A DNA stretch of 64,000 nt from Tautonia rosea (GTDB taxonomy: Bacteria > Planctomycetota > Planctomycetia > Isosphaerales > Isosphaeraceae), in assembly GCF_012958305.1 (NCBI RefSeq), contig NZ_JABBYO010000010.1, forward strand, positions 174,023-238,022, in the 5' to 3' direction. Every line of letters starts with the position of its first letter. The stretch's first letter is position 1. A model generated the notes under the pieces. It saw only the letters and a program-made list of their open reading frames with translations. It searched no databases and had not been told where the DNA came from. The position numbers and the translations under genes are program-made. Shown piece after piece: positions 18,355 through 26,249 of the stretch.

Positions 18355-18375
18355 TGTCTTCTCCAGAACCCTTGC

Positions 18376-18816
18376 TCAGCGGCCCGACGATCCGGACACG
18401 TATGAGTCGAAGACCCGGACGGTCGACCACAGTTCCTTGTTCTTCTCGATGAATTCCAGGTGGCGCGGGTGGTCCTGGTAGGTGTCGTGCGCGGCCTTGT
18501 CTTCGAAGACCAGGTGCAGCGCGACGTCGAAATCGGTGACGTTCACCTCGCGGTCGAACTCCTCGGCTCGGGTGCCGGCCGAGAAATAGACGGTCCCCTC
18601 GTGGCCGTCGAGGTACTGATGGCAGGCATCGACCAATTTCTGGGCGTTCGCCTCCGATCGGTTCGCCAGCGTGAAGAAGACCATGTGGGCCAGCGGCGCG
18701 GCTGCGACCGCCGTCACCGGCTCGGCTTCCGATTGCCCGGTCATCGACAGGACCGCGGCCATCACTAGGGCCCCGGCAACGGCGGCCAGCACCGGACGAA
18801 TCATCATGTTACGCAT
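18376..18816 (-). CDS. Exported Dabb-type stress-responsive A/B-barrel protein
   Basis: A 146-aa protein starting at ATG 18816 with GGGAG upstream; the longer frame to 18873 lacks ribosome-site support. The N-terminus is a signal peptide or single membrane anchor, IRPVLAAVAGALVMAAVLSM, followed by an Ala-rich linker. The Dabb ferredoxin-like domain follows: LAHMVFFTLANRSEANAQKL, then FDVALHLVFEDKAAHDTYQ and HPRHLEFIEKNKELWSTVRV. Dabb proteins are small dimeric barrels, some catalytic, most of unknown role. Export of a Dabb domain is typical of planctomycetes. It is a single gene. Confidence 0.87.
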   Translation of the reverse strand: MRNMMIRPVLAAVAGALVMAAVLSMTGQSEAEPVTAVAAAPLAHMVFFTLANRSEANAQKLVDACHQYLDGHEGTVYFSAGTRAEEFDREVNVTDFDVALHLVFEDKAAHDTYQDHPRHLEFIEKNKELWSTVRVFDSYVSGSSGR

Positions 18817-19323
18817 CGTTGCAGTCTCCCGACCTTTGTGTTGCGTGACGTTGCATCGTCGAAACAATTTCAAGCCGGGGTCCGATCCCTCGACCGCCCC
18901 CGAGCAATCACTTTCGAACTCAATCGCTCGGCCTGGTCTGGCCTGGCCTGCCGATCCGGGCCTCGTTCCAACCCACTTCGACCAACCAACTGACCGACCG
19001 ATCGACGCCGATTGTACGACGCTCCTCGTCCTCGAACCAGAAACCAGCGACCCGATCCCTCAATCCTTCGCATGCTGACCCCGCCCACGTCGCGCGACTC
19101 GATTCCGAGACCAGGCCGGCCCCTTGGTTGATTCGATTGACGTAACCGGCATTCTCAAGGGGATGCCCGAGGGATCGGAACGCCGACCGAGTGCTAGGCT
19201 TCGGGGGAAGTCTTTGGGGACTGTCAGGACGGAGTCGGTCCCCCCAATCCAAAGCGATCGGCCCGCCGTGTGAGGAGGGAAGGCGATTGCCGCTCAACGC
19301 ATCCTGTTTCAGGAGCCCTTTCG
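18817..19323. other. Gene-free divergent interval
   Basis: This 507-bp stretch separates the Dabb gene (minus) from a small secreted-protein gene (plus). It holds short local repeats such as TCTGGCCTGGCCTG near 18940 and GACCAACCAACTGACCGACCG near 18980. I see no convincing gene or RNA in it. It presumably contains both promoters. Confidence 0.4.
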
Positions 19324-19662
19324 ATGATGCGACGCTCTTCCCTGTTCTGTCGGGCGTTTGGGTTGACGGTCGTGCTGGTCCTCGTCCCCACGGTCGGTGC
19401 CTTCGGGCAATCATCCCCGAGCGCCGGCTTCCGCAACGGGTTCTTCGGCCCCTTTGACGGCTACGGAGCGATCTGGGCCTATCCGTCTGATTACAGCAAC
19501 GGCCCGTCACCCTATTACTCGCCGATCTTCAATTCGATGGCCGCCAGCCGTCCCTCGCCGACCCTGGAACCGAGCCCATACTACCGGTCGCCCCTGGATC
19601 TCCTCAGGTTTAATCAGCCCGAAGCGCCCAGGCCGTTCGCCCGGATCTTCCGCAGGCGGTGA
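19324..19662 (+). CDS. Small secreted Pro/Tyr/Ser-rich protein
   Basis: A 112-aa protein from ATG 19324, with AGGAG 8 nt upstream; the longer frame from 19270 would add a non-signal extension. The signal peptide is MMRRSSLFCRAFG followed by LTVVLVLVPTVGAFGQ. The mature part is low-complexity and aromatic (FGPFDGYGAIWAYPSDYSNG, SPYYSPIF, SPYYRSPLDLL), ending in basic RIFRRR. No family is recognised; it may be a small cell-envelope component. It lies about 200 nt upstream of the MACPF-like cassette on the same strand but is probably separate, because that cassette has its own AT-rich leader. Confidence 0.75.
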   Translation: MMRRSSLFCRAFGLTVVLVLVPTVGAFGQSSPSAGFRNGFFGPFDGYGAIWAYPSDYSNGPSPYYSPIFNSMAASRPSPTLEPSPYYRSPLDLLRFNQPEAPRPFARIFRRR

Positions 19663-19867
19663 GGGCGACCCCCTGGACGGGGCGTTCAACTCCAAATTCG
19701 GAAATACAAGAAAATTTTGTTCTTGACTTGGCATGGCGCCTCTGGGAGATTTATTACTGCCTGAGATTCATGTGTGTCAAGTGTGTGGAATAGATTGGTC
19801 GGTGGACCCTGAAGGCTGGAGGCGGCCATTCCCGCCGGGCTCAGTTTTCATCGTTGAGGGGTGCGCC

Positions 19868-20353
19868 ATGGGCGAAGTCGCGGACATCATCAAGGCGGTA
19901 CACGAGGTCTACAACGGCGGCCAAGTCGACGTGACCGTCGATGGGCGAAATTTGGGCATGGCCTACGCGATTCCGCGCGGCCTTGAGGGCACGGTCGTTG
20001 AGACATATGGCCCATGGAGGGAGGCCGAGGTCAAGCAGGTCTTCTACAAAGAATCGGCCATCGTCGGCTCGGTTCTCGCGGAGATTCAGATGATCCTGAC
20101 TTGGCGCTGTTCGGCCGCAAGTCAGTACATCATCGAGGCTTACCTTTCGAACAACGTGATCTCGATCGACCCGACAGTGAATGTGAAGATTCGGGTGCGC
20201 TTTGATCAGCCGCAACTCTACGACACGGACCTTGAGGCTTACATGATCCCGTTCTGGGTCGAGGTGGAGTTCAGGCCGATCGGCTCATCGAGTACCACGA
20301 TCTATCGGGGGACGATTCGTGCTGATGGAAGTGGGACGTTTGTGCAGAACTAA
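19868..20353 (+). CDS. Unknown cytoplasmic protein paired with the MACPF-like gene
   Basis: A 161-aa protein from ATG 19868, preceded by GAGGGG 6 nt upstream. The open frame continues to 19733, but that extension covers an AT-rich leader with no ribosome site. There is no signal peptide. Helical residues 1-20 (MGEVADIIKAVHEVYNGGQV) lead into an apparently all-beta protein: TVDGRNLGMAYAIPRGLEG, VKQVFYKESAIVGSVLAEIQ, VNVKIRVRFDQPQLYDTDLE and FWVEVEFRPIGSSSTTIYRG. I recognise no family. It is 33 nt upstream of the MACPF-PASTA gene on the same strand, which suggests a co-expressed partner (chaperone, inhibitor or second component); that is inference. Confidence 0.75.
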   Translation: MGEVADIIKAVHEVYNGGQVDVTVDGRNLGMAYAIPRGLEGTVVETYGPWREAEVKQVFYKESAIVGSVLAEIQMILTWRCSAASQYIIEAYLSNNVISIDPTVNVKIRVRFDQPQLYDTDLEAYMIPFWVEVEFRPIGSSSTTIYRGTIRADGSGTFVQN

Positions 20354-20386
20354 CTCGCAGAGCGAGCAACGAAGAGGAACCGCACC

Positions 20387-21736
20387 ATGGCTCAGATTCA
20401 GAGAATGCCCTTCCGGGGCTCGGCCACACTCGGCCGGGGCGTCAATACGCTCAAGGGCGAGTTCGTGGGCAAGGCGCTGAAGGTGGTCAGTAAAGAGCAG
20501 TTGTCGACCACCGGCCAGGAGGCCCTGTTCGACGTGCAGATCACCGAGACGCACGACGCGCTGATGGAGAGCCTGGGGCTCTCGGTCGAGGCGAGCGGTC
20601 GTTACGGGATGTTCTCGGCGGAAGGGAAGTTCTCCCTCTCGGAGAAGAGCAAATTCAACGCGTCGTCGACGTTCGTGGTGGCGAGCTGCCGGGTTCAGAA
20701 TGCCTTCGAGATGGTCGACTCGGTCGAGGTGCTGCCGGAAGCGATGCGGCTGCTGGAGGAGCCGGAACGCTGGAGGACCACGTTCGGTACGTCGTTCGTC
20801 CGCGGCCTGCAGACGGGGGGGGAACTCTACATCGTCTTCCAGACGACCTCGACGAGCCGGGAGGCGCAAAGTTCGCTGGGAATTTCCTTCCAGGCGGCGT
20901 GCCAGGGGTTGATGGCGGCGGCCGAATTCGAGATGCAATTGAACAAGGCGAAGGAGTCGACGTCGCAGAAGACCGAGACCTCGATCTTGATGTATCAGCG
21001 AGCCGGTCAGGACGAGCGGATCGGTTACGTCTCCGACCCTGGGGAGATCATCAAGCGCCTGCGCGAATTCCCTGCGATCGCGCGGGCCAATCCGGCGGGA
21101 TACGAGGTTGAGGTCGCCGACTACAACACGCTGGCGCTTCCTGAGATCAACAATGAGGAGGTCGCCGATCGCGAGATGTCGTTGACCGACTGCGCCCGGC
21201 TCCGACTGCGCTACATGACCCGGCGCAACGACATCGAGTTCGCGCGAGAGAACCGCCAGTTCTTCGTCGATTTACCGCCCGACGAGGATCTGGCCGACCT
21301 CTGGGAAAAATACAGCCGGGCGGTTGCGGCCGTCCAGCTCCACGCTCAGAAGATCGCCGGCCGGAGGATCCCACCCCTGCTCTTCGACCCGACGCTCCTC
21401 GAACCCCCGCTCGACCTGCCCGTGATCAACCTCCGCCGTGTCGACCTGCCGTCGGAGATCCTGGTCCCCCAGCTCGTGGGCAACCCGATCGATAATGCCA
21501 AGGCCCAACTCAAGACGATCGGCCTGGAGCACGAGACGACTTACGTGACGGTGGAGGAAAACTCGGGCAAGCCGCTCAACACGGTGATCGCGCAGGATCC
21601 TCTTGCAGGGACGAAGGTCCAGCCGGGCGCGCGGGTCCGGCTGACGCAGAATGTTGTCCCTGGCAACTCTCGGTTTGTGTACATGGCAAGGACTCCCAAC
21701 CCCAGACTTGCCGAATTGATCCGGCGAGGTGGCTGA
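20387..21736 (+). CDS. MACPF-like pore-forming-type protein with C-terminal PASTA domain
   Basis: A 449-aa protein with no signal peptide. The N-terminus LGRGVNTLKGEF (15-26) fits the start of MACPF domains. Residues 129-145 contain W-x3-FGTSF-x6-GG, matching the MACPF signature (Y/W)-G-T-H-(F/Y)-x6-G-G with Ser in place of His. Between them lies SLSEKSKFNASSTFVVASC (83-101), and after them a helical region LMAAAEFEMQLNKAKESTS (175-193), where MACPF proteins carry their membrane-inserting hairpins. Residues 359-423 form a PASTA domain: LVPQLVGNPIDNAKAQL, GLEHE, VIAQDPLAGTKVQPGARV. PASTA usually binds peptidoglycan or beta-lactam-like ligands. The combination suggests a pore-former with a wall-targeting or oligomerisation module. 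The MACPF call is by motif only. The start is supported by GAGGAAC upstream; a terminator follows at 21753. Confidence 0.7.
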   Translation: MAQIQRMPFRGSATLGRGVNTLKGEFVGKALKVVSKEQLSTTGQEALFDVQITETHDALMESLGLSVEASGRYGMFSAEGKFSLSEKSKFNASSTFVVASCRVQNAFEMVDSVEVLPEAMRLLEEPERWRTTFGTSFVRGLQTGGELYIVFQTTSTSREAQSSLGISFQAACQGLMAAAEFEMQLNKAKESTSQKTETSILMYQRAGQDERIGYVSDPGEIIKRLREFPAIARANPAGYEVEVADYNTLALPEINNEEVADREMSLTDCARLRLRYMTRRNDIEFARENRQFFVDLPPDEDLADLWEKYSRAVAAVQLHAQKIAGRRIPPLLFDPTLLEPPLDLPVINLRRVDLPSEILVPQLVGNPIDNAKAQLKTIGLEHETTYVTVEENSGKPLNTVIAQDPLAGTKVQPGARVRLTQNVVPGNSRFVYMARTPNPRLAELIRRGG

Positions 21737-21752
21737 ACGGAGCTTCCAAATC

Positions 21753-21793
21753 TGGCCCGTGGATGTCTCGGAAAGCAGGGCGTCCACGGGCCA
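21753..21793 (+). terminator. Terminator of the MACPF-PASTA cassette
   Basis: TGGCCCGTGGA (21753-21763) and TCCACGGGCCA (21783-21793) form a perfect 11-bp stem with a 19-nt loop, 16 nt after the stop codon, followed within 20 nt by the pyrimidine run CTTCTTTCTTCTTCC. Confidence 0.7.
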
Positions 21794-22041
21794 GTCTTGA
21801 AGGTCCCCCTTCTTTCTTCTTCCGTGTGATCATCGGAGCTCCCGCTGTTCGGAGACACAACTGTCTCAACTGGGCCACATTGGCGGAAGAATCGATGCTC
21901 AATTTGGGTGATCGGGCTCGGATCGGGTGCCCTCGTTGACCGATTAAAAAGGAGGACGTATTGTTCTGCGTCGGTCTGAGAAGGGCTTTCGCGATCGCGC
22001 TGCGCCCGGACCGAGGGCTCGAAGGAGGGGCTGCCCGCACC

Positions 22042-24159
22042 ATGGCCACATTGATCGACGACTCCCCGATCCGCAACGGAACGCTCGGCACTTACCACTT
22101 CCGAGCACGCGAGCTAAACGTGACCCGAGGGGAGCCCCTGCCCCTGGGAGCCAATCGCGCACAGGGGGGCGTGAACTTTGTCTTGATTTGTCGGCATGCA
22201 TTTTCGGTCAACCTGGTCCTCTGCGAGCCCTGCAACGGAAGCATCCTGACAGAAATCCCCCTCGACCCGAGGCTGAATCGGACGGGAGATCACTGGCACG
22301 TCCGGGTCGAGGGGCTCGACAGCGACTTTTGTTACGGCTATCGCGTCGACGGCCCCAAGGGCGGCCCGCACCGATACGACCCGACGAAAATCCTGATCGA
22401 CCCGGCCTGCCGGGCCCTCTCGTGCGGCACCCCCTGGGGCCAGACCGGCACGATGCCGAGGCTCAGCCTGACGATGCCGTCGGACTACGACCGCATCAAC
22501 GACCTGCACCCGCGGATCCCGCTCGAAGACTCGATTCTCTACGAATTGCACGTCCGAGGATTCACCGCGAACCCGAATTCGGGGGTCCGCCACCCCGGCA
22601 CCTTCGCCGGCCTGGCGGAGAAGATCGACTATTTGAAAGACCTGGGGATCACCGGCGTCGAACTCCTGCCGATCGACGAATTCGACGAGAACGATTGCCC
22701 CTTCGTCAATCCGTACACCGGGGAGCGGAACCGGAATTTCTGGGGCTACAACACCATTGCCTACGCTGCTCCCAAGGCGGCCTATGCCAGCAACCCCGAG
22801 CGTACCGCCCCCTGGGAAGAATTCCGCCGGATGGTCCGCGCCTTCCACGACTCCGGCCTTGAAGTGGTGCTCGACGTCGTCTTCAACCACACGGCCGAAG
22901 GGGGCGAGGGAGGCCCGACCTACAGCTTCCGCGGCCTCGACAACGAGCTGTATTATCTGGTTGACGAACACGGGCACTATCATAACTTCACCGGTTGCGG
23001 CAACACGGTGAACAGCAATCACCCGGTGGTGCGCAACCTGATTCTCGCCTGCCTGCGGAACCTGGTAGCCGAGTCACACGTCGATGGCTTCCGGTTCGAC
23101 CTGGCGTCGGTCCTCGGGCGCGACAAGAAGGGGAATGTCCTCATCGAGCCACCGGTGGTGGAGATGATCAGCGAGGACCCCTTGCTCCGCGATACGAAGC
23201 TCATCGCCGAGCCCTGGGACGCGGCGGGGCTGTATCAGGTCGGCAGCTTTCCGGGCGGGGTCCGATGGTCCGAGTGGAACGGCCATTACCGCGACGACGT
23301 GCGGCGGTTCTGGAAAGGGGACTGCGGCCAGGTGAATCTGCTCGCGACCCGACTCTGCGGCAGCCAGGACCTGTATGCCGATCGCGGTCCCTTGCACTCG
23401 ATCAACCTGATCACCTGCCACGACGGGTTCACCTTGCACGACCTCGTCTCGTACAACCAGAAGCACAACCTGGCCAACGGCGAGGACAACCGCGACGGCC
23501 ACAACGACAACGCCTCGTGGAACTGCGGCGTCGAGGGGCCGACCGAGGACCCGGCCGTCCTGTCGCTGCGGGCTCGTCAGGCACGCAACATGATCGCCAC
23601 CCTGATGGTCAGCCAGGGGGTGCCGATGCTCCTGGGAGGCGACGAGTTCCTCCGCACTCAGGGCGGAAACAACAACGCCTGGTGTCAGGACAACGAGACA
23701 AACTGGGTCGATTGGTCCTTGCTTGACGAACATGCTGATTTTCACCGATTCGTCAAGCAATTGATCGCCCTGCGAAAGCGACATCCGGCGTTGCGGCGTC
23801 GGACCTTCCTGAAGCGCGTGGCCGGCTTCCCGCCCGATGTCGTCTGGCACGGGGTCCGGCCTGGCGAGCCCGATTTCGGCTACGACAGCCACACGCTCGC
23901 CCTGGCCCTCGACGGCCGCCGCTGCGATCGGCCCGGCGTGATCGACCGCGACATTTACATCGCGTTCAACGCCTACTGGCAGCCGCTCTCGTTCACAATC
24001 CCCGCGTCTCCCTCGGGCCGACCCTGGCGGCGGGCCGTCGACACCGCCCTGCCCTCTCCCGATGACGCCCTGGGACTCGATGAAGGACCCGTTGTGCCCA
24101 TCATGAAGCCCTACCGGGTCACGGGCCGGTCAATGATCATCCTCGTCTCGGAGGGCTGA
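22042..24159 (+). CDS. glgX: Glycogen debranching enzyme GlgX
   Basis: A 705-aa GH13 isoamylase-type enzyme that hydrolyses alpha-1,6 branches of limit dextrins during glycogen breakdown. Domain order: CBM48-like N-terminal beta domain (about 10-120, LPLGANRAQGGVNFVL), then the (beta/alpha)8 barrel with VVLDVVFNHTAEG (about 273-285), DGFRFDLAS (about 347-355, nucleophile Asp), LIAEPWD (about 387-393, acid/base Glu) and INLITCHDGF (about 453-462). Tail residues include LLGGDEFLRTQGGNNNAW. The start is unsettled: TTG 21961 has a perfectly spaced AGGAGG and adds 27 residues, while ATG 22042 gives the family-like N-terminus but its GGAGG is 13 nt away. No other glycogen gene is nearby. Confidence 0.95.
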   Translation: MATLIDDSPIRNGTLGTYHFRARELNVTRGEPLPLGANRAQGGVNFVLICRHAFSVNLVLCEPCNGSILTEIPLDPRLNRTGDHWHVRVEGLDSDFCYGYRVDGPKGGPHRYDPTKILIDPACRALSCGTPWGQTGTMPRLSLTMPSDYDRINDLHPRIPLEDSILYELHVRGFTANPNSGVRHPGTFAGLAEKIDYLKDLGITGVELLPIDEFDENDCPFVNPYTGERNRNFWGYNTIAYAAPKAAYASNPERTAPWEEFRRMVRAFHDSGLEVVLDVVFNHTAEGGEGGPTYSFRGLDNELYYLVDEHGHYHNFTGCGNTVNSNHPVVRNLILACLRNLVAESHVDGFRFDLASVLGRDKKGNVLIEPPVVEMISEDPLLRDTKLIAEPWDAAGLYQVGSFPGGVRWSEWNGHYRDDVRRFWKGDCGQVNLLATRLCGSQDLYADRGPLHSINLITCHDGFTLHDLVSYNQKHNLANGEDNRDGHNDNASWNCGVEGPTEDPAVLSLRARQARNMIATLMVSQGVPMLLGGDEFLRTQGGNNNAWCQDNETNWVDWSLLDEHADFHRFVKQLIALRKRHPALRRRTFLKRVAGFPPDVVWHGVRPGEPDFGYDSHTLALALDGRRCDRPGVIDRDIYIAFNAYWQPLSFTIPASPSGRPWRRAVDTALPSPDDALGLDEGPVVPIMKPYRVTGRSMIILVSEG

Positions 24160-24322
24160 TCGGCTCCACGCCTCGGCCTCGGGCGGCGATGAACGGCCCG
24201 AAACGCCTAAAGCGACGTTCCCGTTCGCGGAGCAGCAGAACGCCAGCGTCGGCGGTGATCCGCCCGCCTCGGACTTCGCCGCGAACCGCCTTGGGGCCGA
24301 GGCTGGTGAAGAGCAGCGTCAT
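24160..24322 (-). pseudogene. N-terminal relic of an IS1380-type transposase
   Basis: The minus-strand frame reads MTLLFTSLGPKAVRGEVRGG then RITADAGVLLLRERERRFRR, which matches the N-terminal signature of IS1380 DDE transposases (F.GG.ITSDAG.LLLRELD). The similarity covers about 40 codons and then dissolves; no catalytic Asp/Glu region, terminal inverted repeat or target duplication is visible. The fragment abuts the 3' end of glgX and precedes an unusually AT-rich 230-bp leader of the DUF1559 gene. It is a decayed insertion remnant. Confidence 0.6.
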
Positions 24323-24595
24323 CTGGAGAGAAAGACGTATGCGCGAATCTTGATCCAGCAAGACGTTACTTTATCGCTCACTTTTCGTGAAGGAATGTGC
24401 ATGAGTGGGCTGTGTGAGACGTGTCTGAACTCATGAGTGCTGTTGAAATTCAGTCAACGGTGGTTTTTCTTGTTGCGATCATCGGAAATTCATGGTGAAG
24501 TGACGTTGGGCCATTGACTCGAATGCCCCAACAATTCTGCGGGTTATCTCCAAGTAATTGGGTCAGTCCTTCAACAGGACACGAGGAGAACCTTT

Positions 24596-25711
24596 ATGAG
24601 TCGTATGTTTCGCTCAAAGCGATCGGCATTCACGCTGATCGAGCTCTTGGTGGTCATCGCGATCATCGGCGTGCTCATCGCGCTACTGTTGCCGGCAGTC
24701 CAATCGGCCCGAGAGGCCGCTCGTCGCGCGCAGTGTAGCAATAACCTGAAGCAAATCGGGCTCGCCCTGCATAACTATCACTCGGCGGTTGGGTCTTTCC
24801 CCTGGACACAGGGCATCCTCTCGGCGTTCCCGCCGCAGGCCTTCAATGGCCGGGCTCCCTGGGAGGGCGGTAACGGCCACGAATGGGGCAACTTCAGCGC
24901 CCTGGCGCTCATGCTGCCCTACATGGAGCAGCAGGCCGCCCACAATGCGCTGAATTTCGACTTCGGCTTCAACTGGACCGTCGGGCCGCATCCCATCTCG
25001 GCCGAGCCGACCCAGTTCACCGGGGCGACCACCTACATCTCCACGTTCATCTGCCCGAGCGACTCGGATGGACTGGGCCGCAACAACTACATGGCCTCCA
25101 ACGGGACGAACTTCGACTGGTGGTCGCGCCCGGCCGCCGCGGGGGCCCTCCAGCGTCCCCTGGTCGCGTCGTGGTCGCCCGTCCGGGGCCACTTCCGCGG
25201 GGATATCGGCAGCATCGGCGACGGGACGTCGAACACGATCGCCTTCGCCGAGCGGCTCCGGGGCGACGGCGACGGCGTGAAGCAGTCGCCCAGCGACATC
25301 TACAACGCCGTGCCCATTAACGGGCTCTTCCTCAACGACCCGGGCTACGTCATGCAGGCCCAACCGTTCTCGGCCCTGCAGGAAGCGATCCGGCAGTGCG
25401 ATGACTTCGCCCGGGCGAATCCCCGCAGTTCCTGGGACTGGTCAGGTCTGCACTGGGCTGCGGGCACCTATAACCAGACGGTCTTCAACTTCGTCGTCAC
25501 CCCGAACCACCCGGGTGCCGACTGCTCCCCCTGGGGCGGTGTGGCCACCGGCTTCGGCTTCTTCACCCCGCGCAGCAAGCACCCCGGCGGTGTGAATGTC
25601 ATGCTGGCCGATGGGTCGGTCCGCTTCGTCAAGGACACGATCGCCTTGCAGACCTGGTACTCGCTGGGCACGAAGTCCGGCGGTGAGGTGCTCTCGGCCG
25701 ATTCCTTCTGA
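24596..25711 (+). CDS. DUF1559 type II pseudopilin-like protein
   Basis: A 371-aa protein with the prepilin N-terminus RSKRSAFTLIELLVVIAIIG (6-25): a short basic leader, the F-T-L-I-E-L processing site and a hydrophobic helix, followed by LLPAVQSAREAARRAQCSNN typical of planctomycete DUF1559 (SBP_bac_10) proteins. The C-terminal H-x-G-G-x-N signature appears as HPGGVNVMLADGSVRFVKD near residue 332. ATG 24596 has GAGGAG about 9 nt upstream. These proteins occur in tens to hundreds of copies in planctomycetes and are presumed pseudopilins or surface structures. A 42-nt perfect palindrome follows. A broken C-terminus of a second family member lies at 32651. Confidence 0.95.
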   Translation: MSRMFRSKRSAFTLIELLVVIAIIGVLIALLLPAVQSAREAARRAQCSNNLKQIGLALHNYHSAVGSFPWTQGILSAFPPQAFNGRAPWEGGNGHEWGNFSALALMLPYMEQQAAHNALNFDFGFNWTVGPHPISAEPTQFTGATTYISTFICPSDSDGLGRNNYMASNGTNFDWWSRPAAAGALQRPLVASWSPVRGHFRGDIGSIGDGTSNTIAFAERLRGDGDGVKQSPSDIYNAVPINGLFLNDPGYVMQAQPFSALQEAIRQCDDFARANPRSSWDWSGLHWAAGTYNQTVFNFVVTPNHPGADCSPWGGVATGFGFFTPRSKHPGGVNVMLADGSVRFVKDTIALQTWYSLGTKSGGEVLSADSF

Positions 25712-25739
25712 TCGGGACGCATCGCCCGCCAAGTAGATC

Positions 25740-25781
25740 GACCGTTGAGGTGACGAGGAATTCCTCGTCACCTCAACGGTC
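25740..25781. terminator. Perfect 42-nt palindrome after DUF1559 gene
   Basis: The arms run 25740-25760 and 25761-25781 (GACCGTTGAGGTGACGAGGA and its exact complement around AATT). In RNA this folds to a stem of about 19 bp with a four-base loop, 28 nt after the DUF1559 stop. The tail is only moderately T-rich (GTATTCTCC). It works equally from either strand and could also terminate the convergent lipoprotein gene. Confidence 0.7.
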
Positions 25782-25858
25782 GGCCGTATTCTCCCCCCAT
25801 TGCGATCGGAGCCATTCCGGGTACGTCCCGACCCCGATCGCAACGGGCCTCGTCCTTA

Positions 25859-26062
25859 TTACTGGCCCGGCGGCAAGAGCGTTGTCTCACCACCGCCGTA
25901 GAATTGCTTCTCCATCTCTTCCATTTCCTTGTTCGACTGTTCGAGTTCTTCCGGCGTGGCTGGTCTTGCCTCGGGGATGTTCGTGCTCCTACCCCCGCAT
26001 CCCGCAGTGAGGCCGAACATCAAGGCGATGCCCATCGAACCGACAACGATTGATCGTCTCAT
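25859..26062 (-). CDS. Small lipoprotein
   Basis: A 67-aa protein with basic MRRS, hydrophobic VVGSMGIALMFGLT and lipobox TAGC (lipidated Cys about residue 22). The mature part is short and acidic, EELEQSNKEMEEMEKQFYGG. ATG 26062 is preceded by GAGGG at 8 nt. Tiny lipoproteins of this type commonly accompany DUF1559 genes in planctomycetes, and this one converges on such a gene across the 42-nt palindrome. No function is assignable. The AT-rich 26063-26246 stretch probably holds its promoter. Confidence 0.85.
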   Translation of the reverse strand: MRRSIVVGSMGIALMFGLTAGCGGRSTNIPEARPATPEELEQSNKEMEEMEKQFYGGGETTLLPPGQ

Positions 26063-26249
26063 CTGTGATGCCCTCGCTCTTGATCATAAATGCTAAAGTA
26101 TTGTTCTGTGAAGAAATTGAATGCGAATTACGATTCGCTCTTCACATCCGGCACACTACCCGTACGGGGTTGCCCCGTCAATCAATCAGTCGGTCGCGCT
26201 TGTCCCCGCCCCCTGCCCTGATCCCACCTCCGCGGCCCGAGGCTGAGTG

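Noticed and set aside
24460..24490. Sigma54-like GG/GC pair (TGGTTTTTCTTGTTGC) upstream of the DUF1559 gene
   Set aside because: The GG and GC are 11 rather than 10 nt apart, and other consensus positions do not match.
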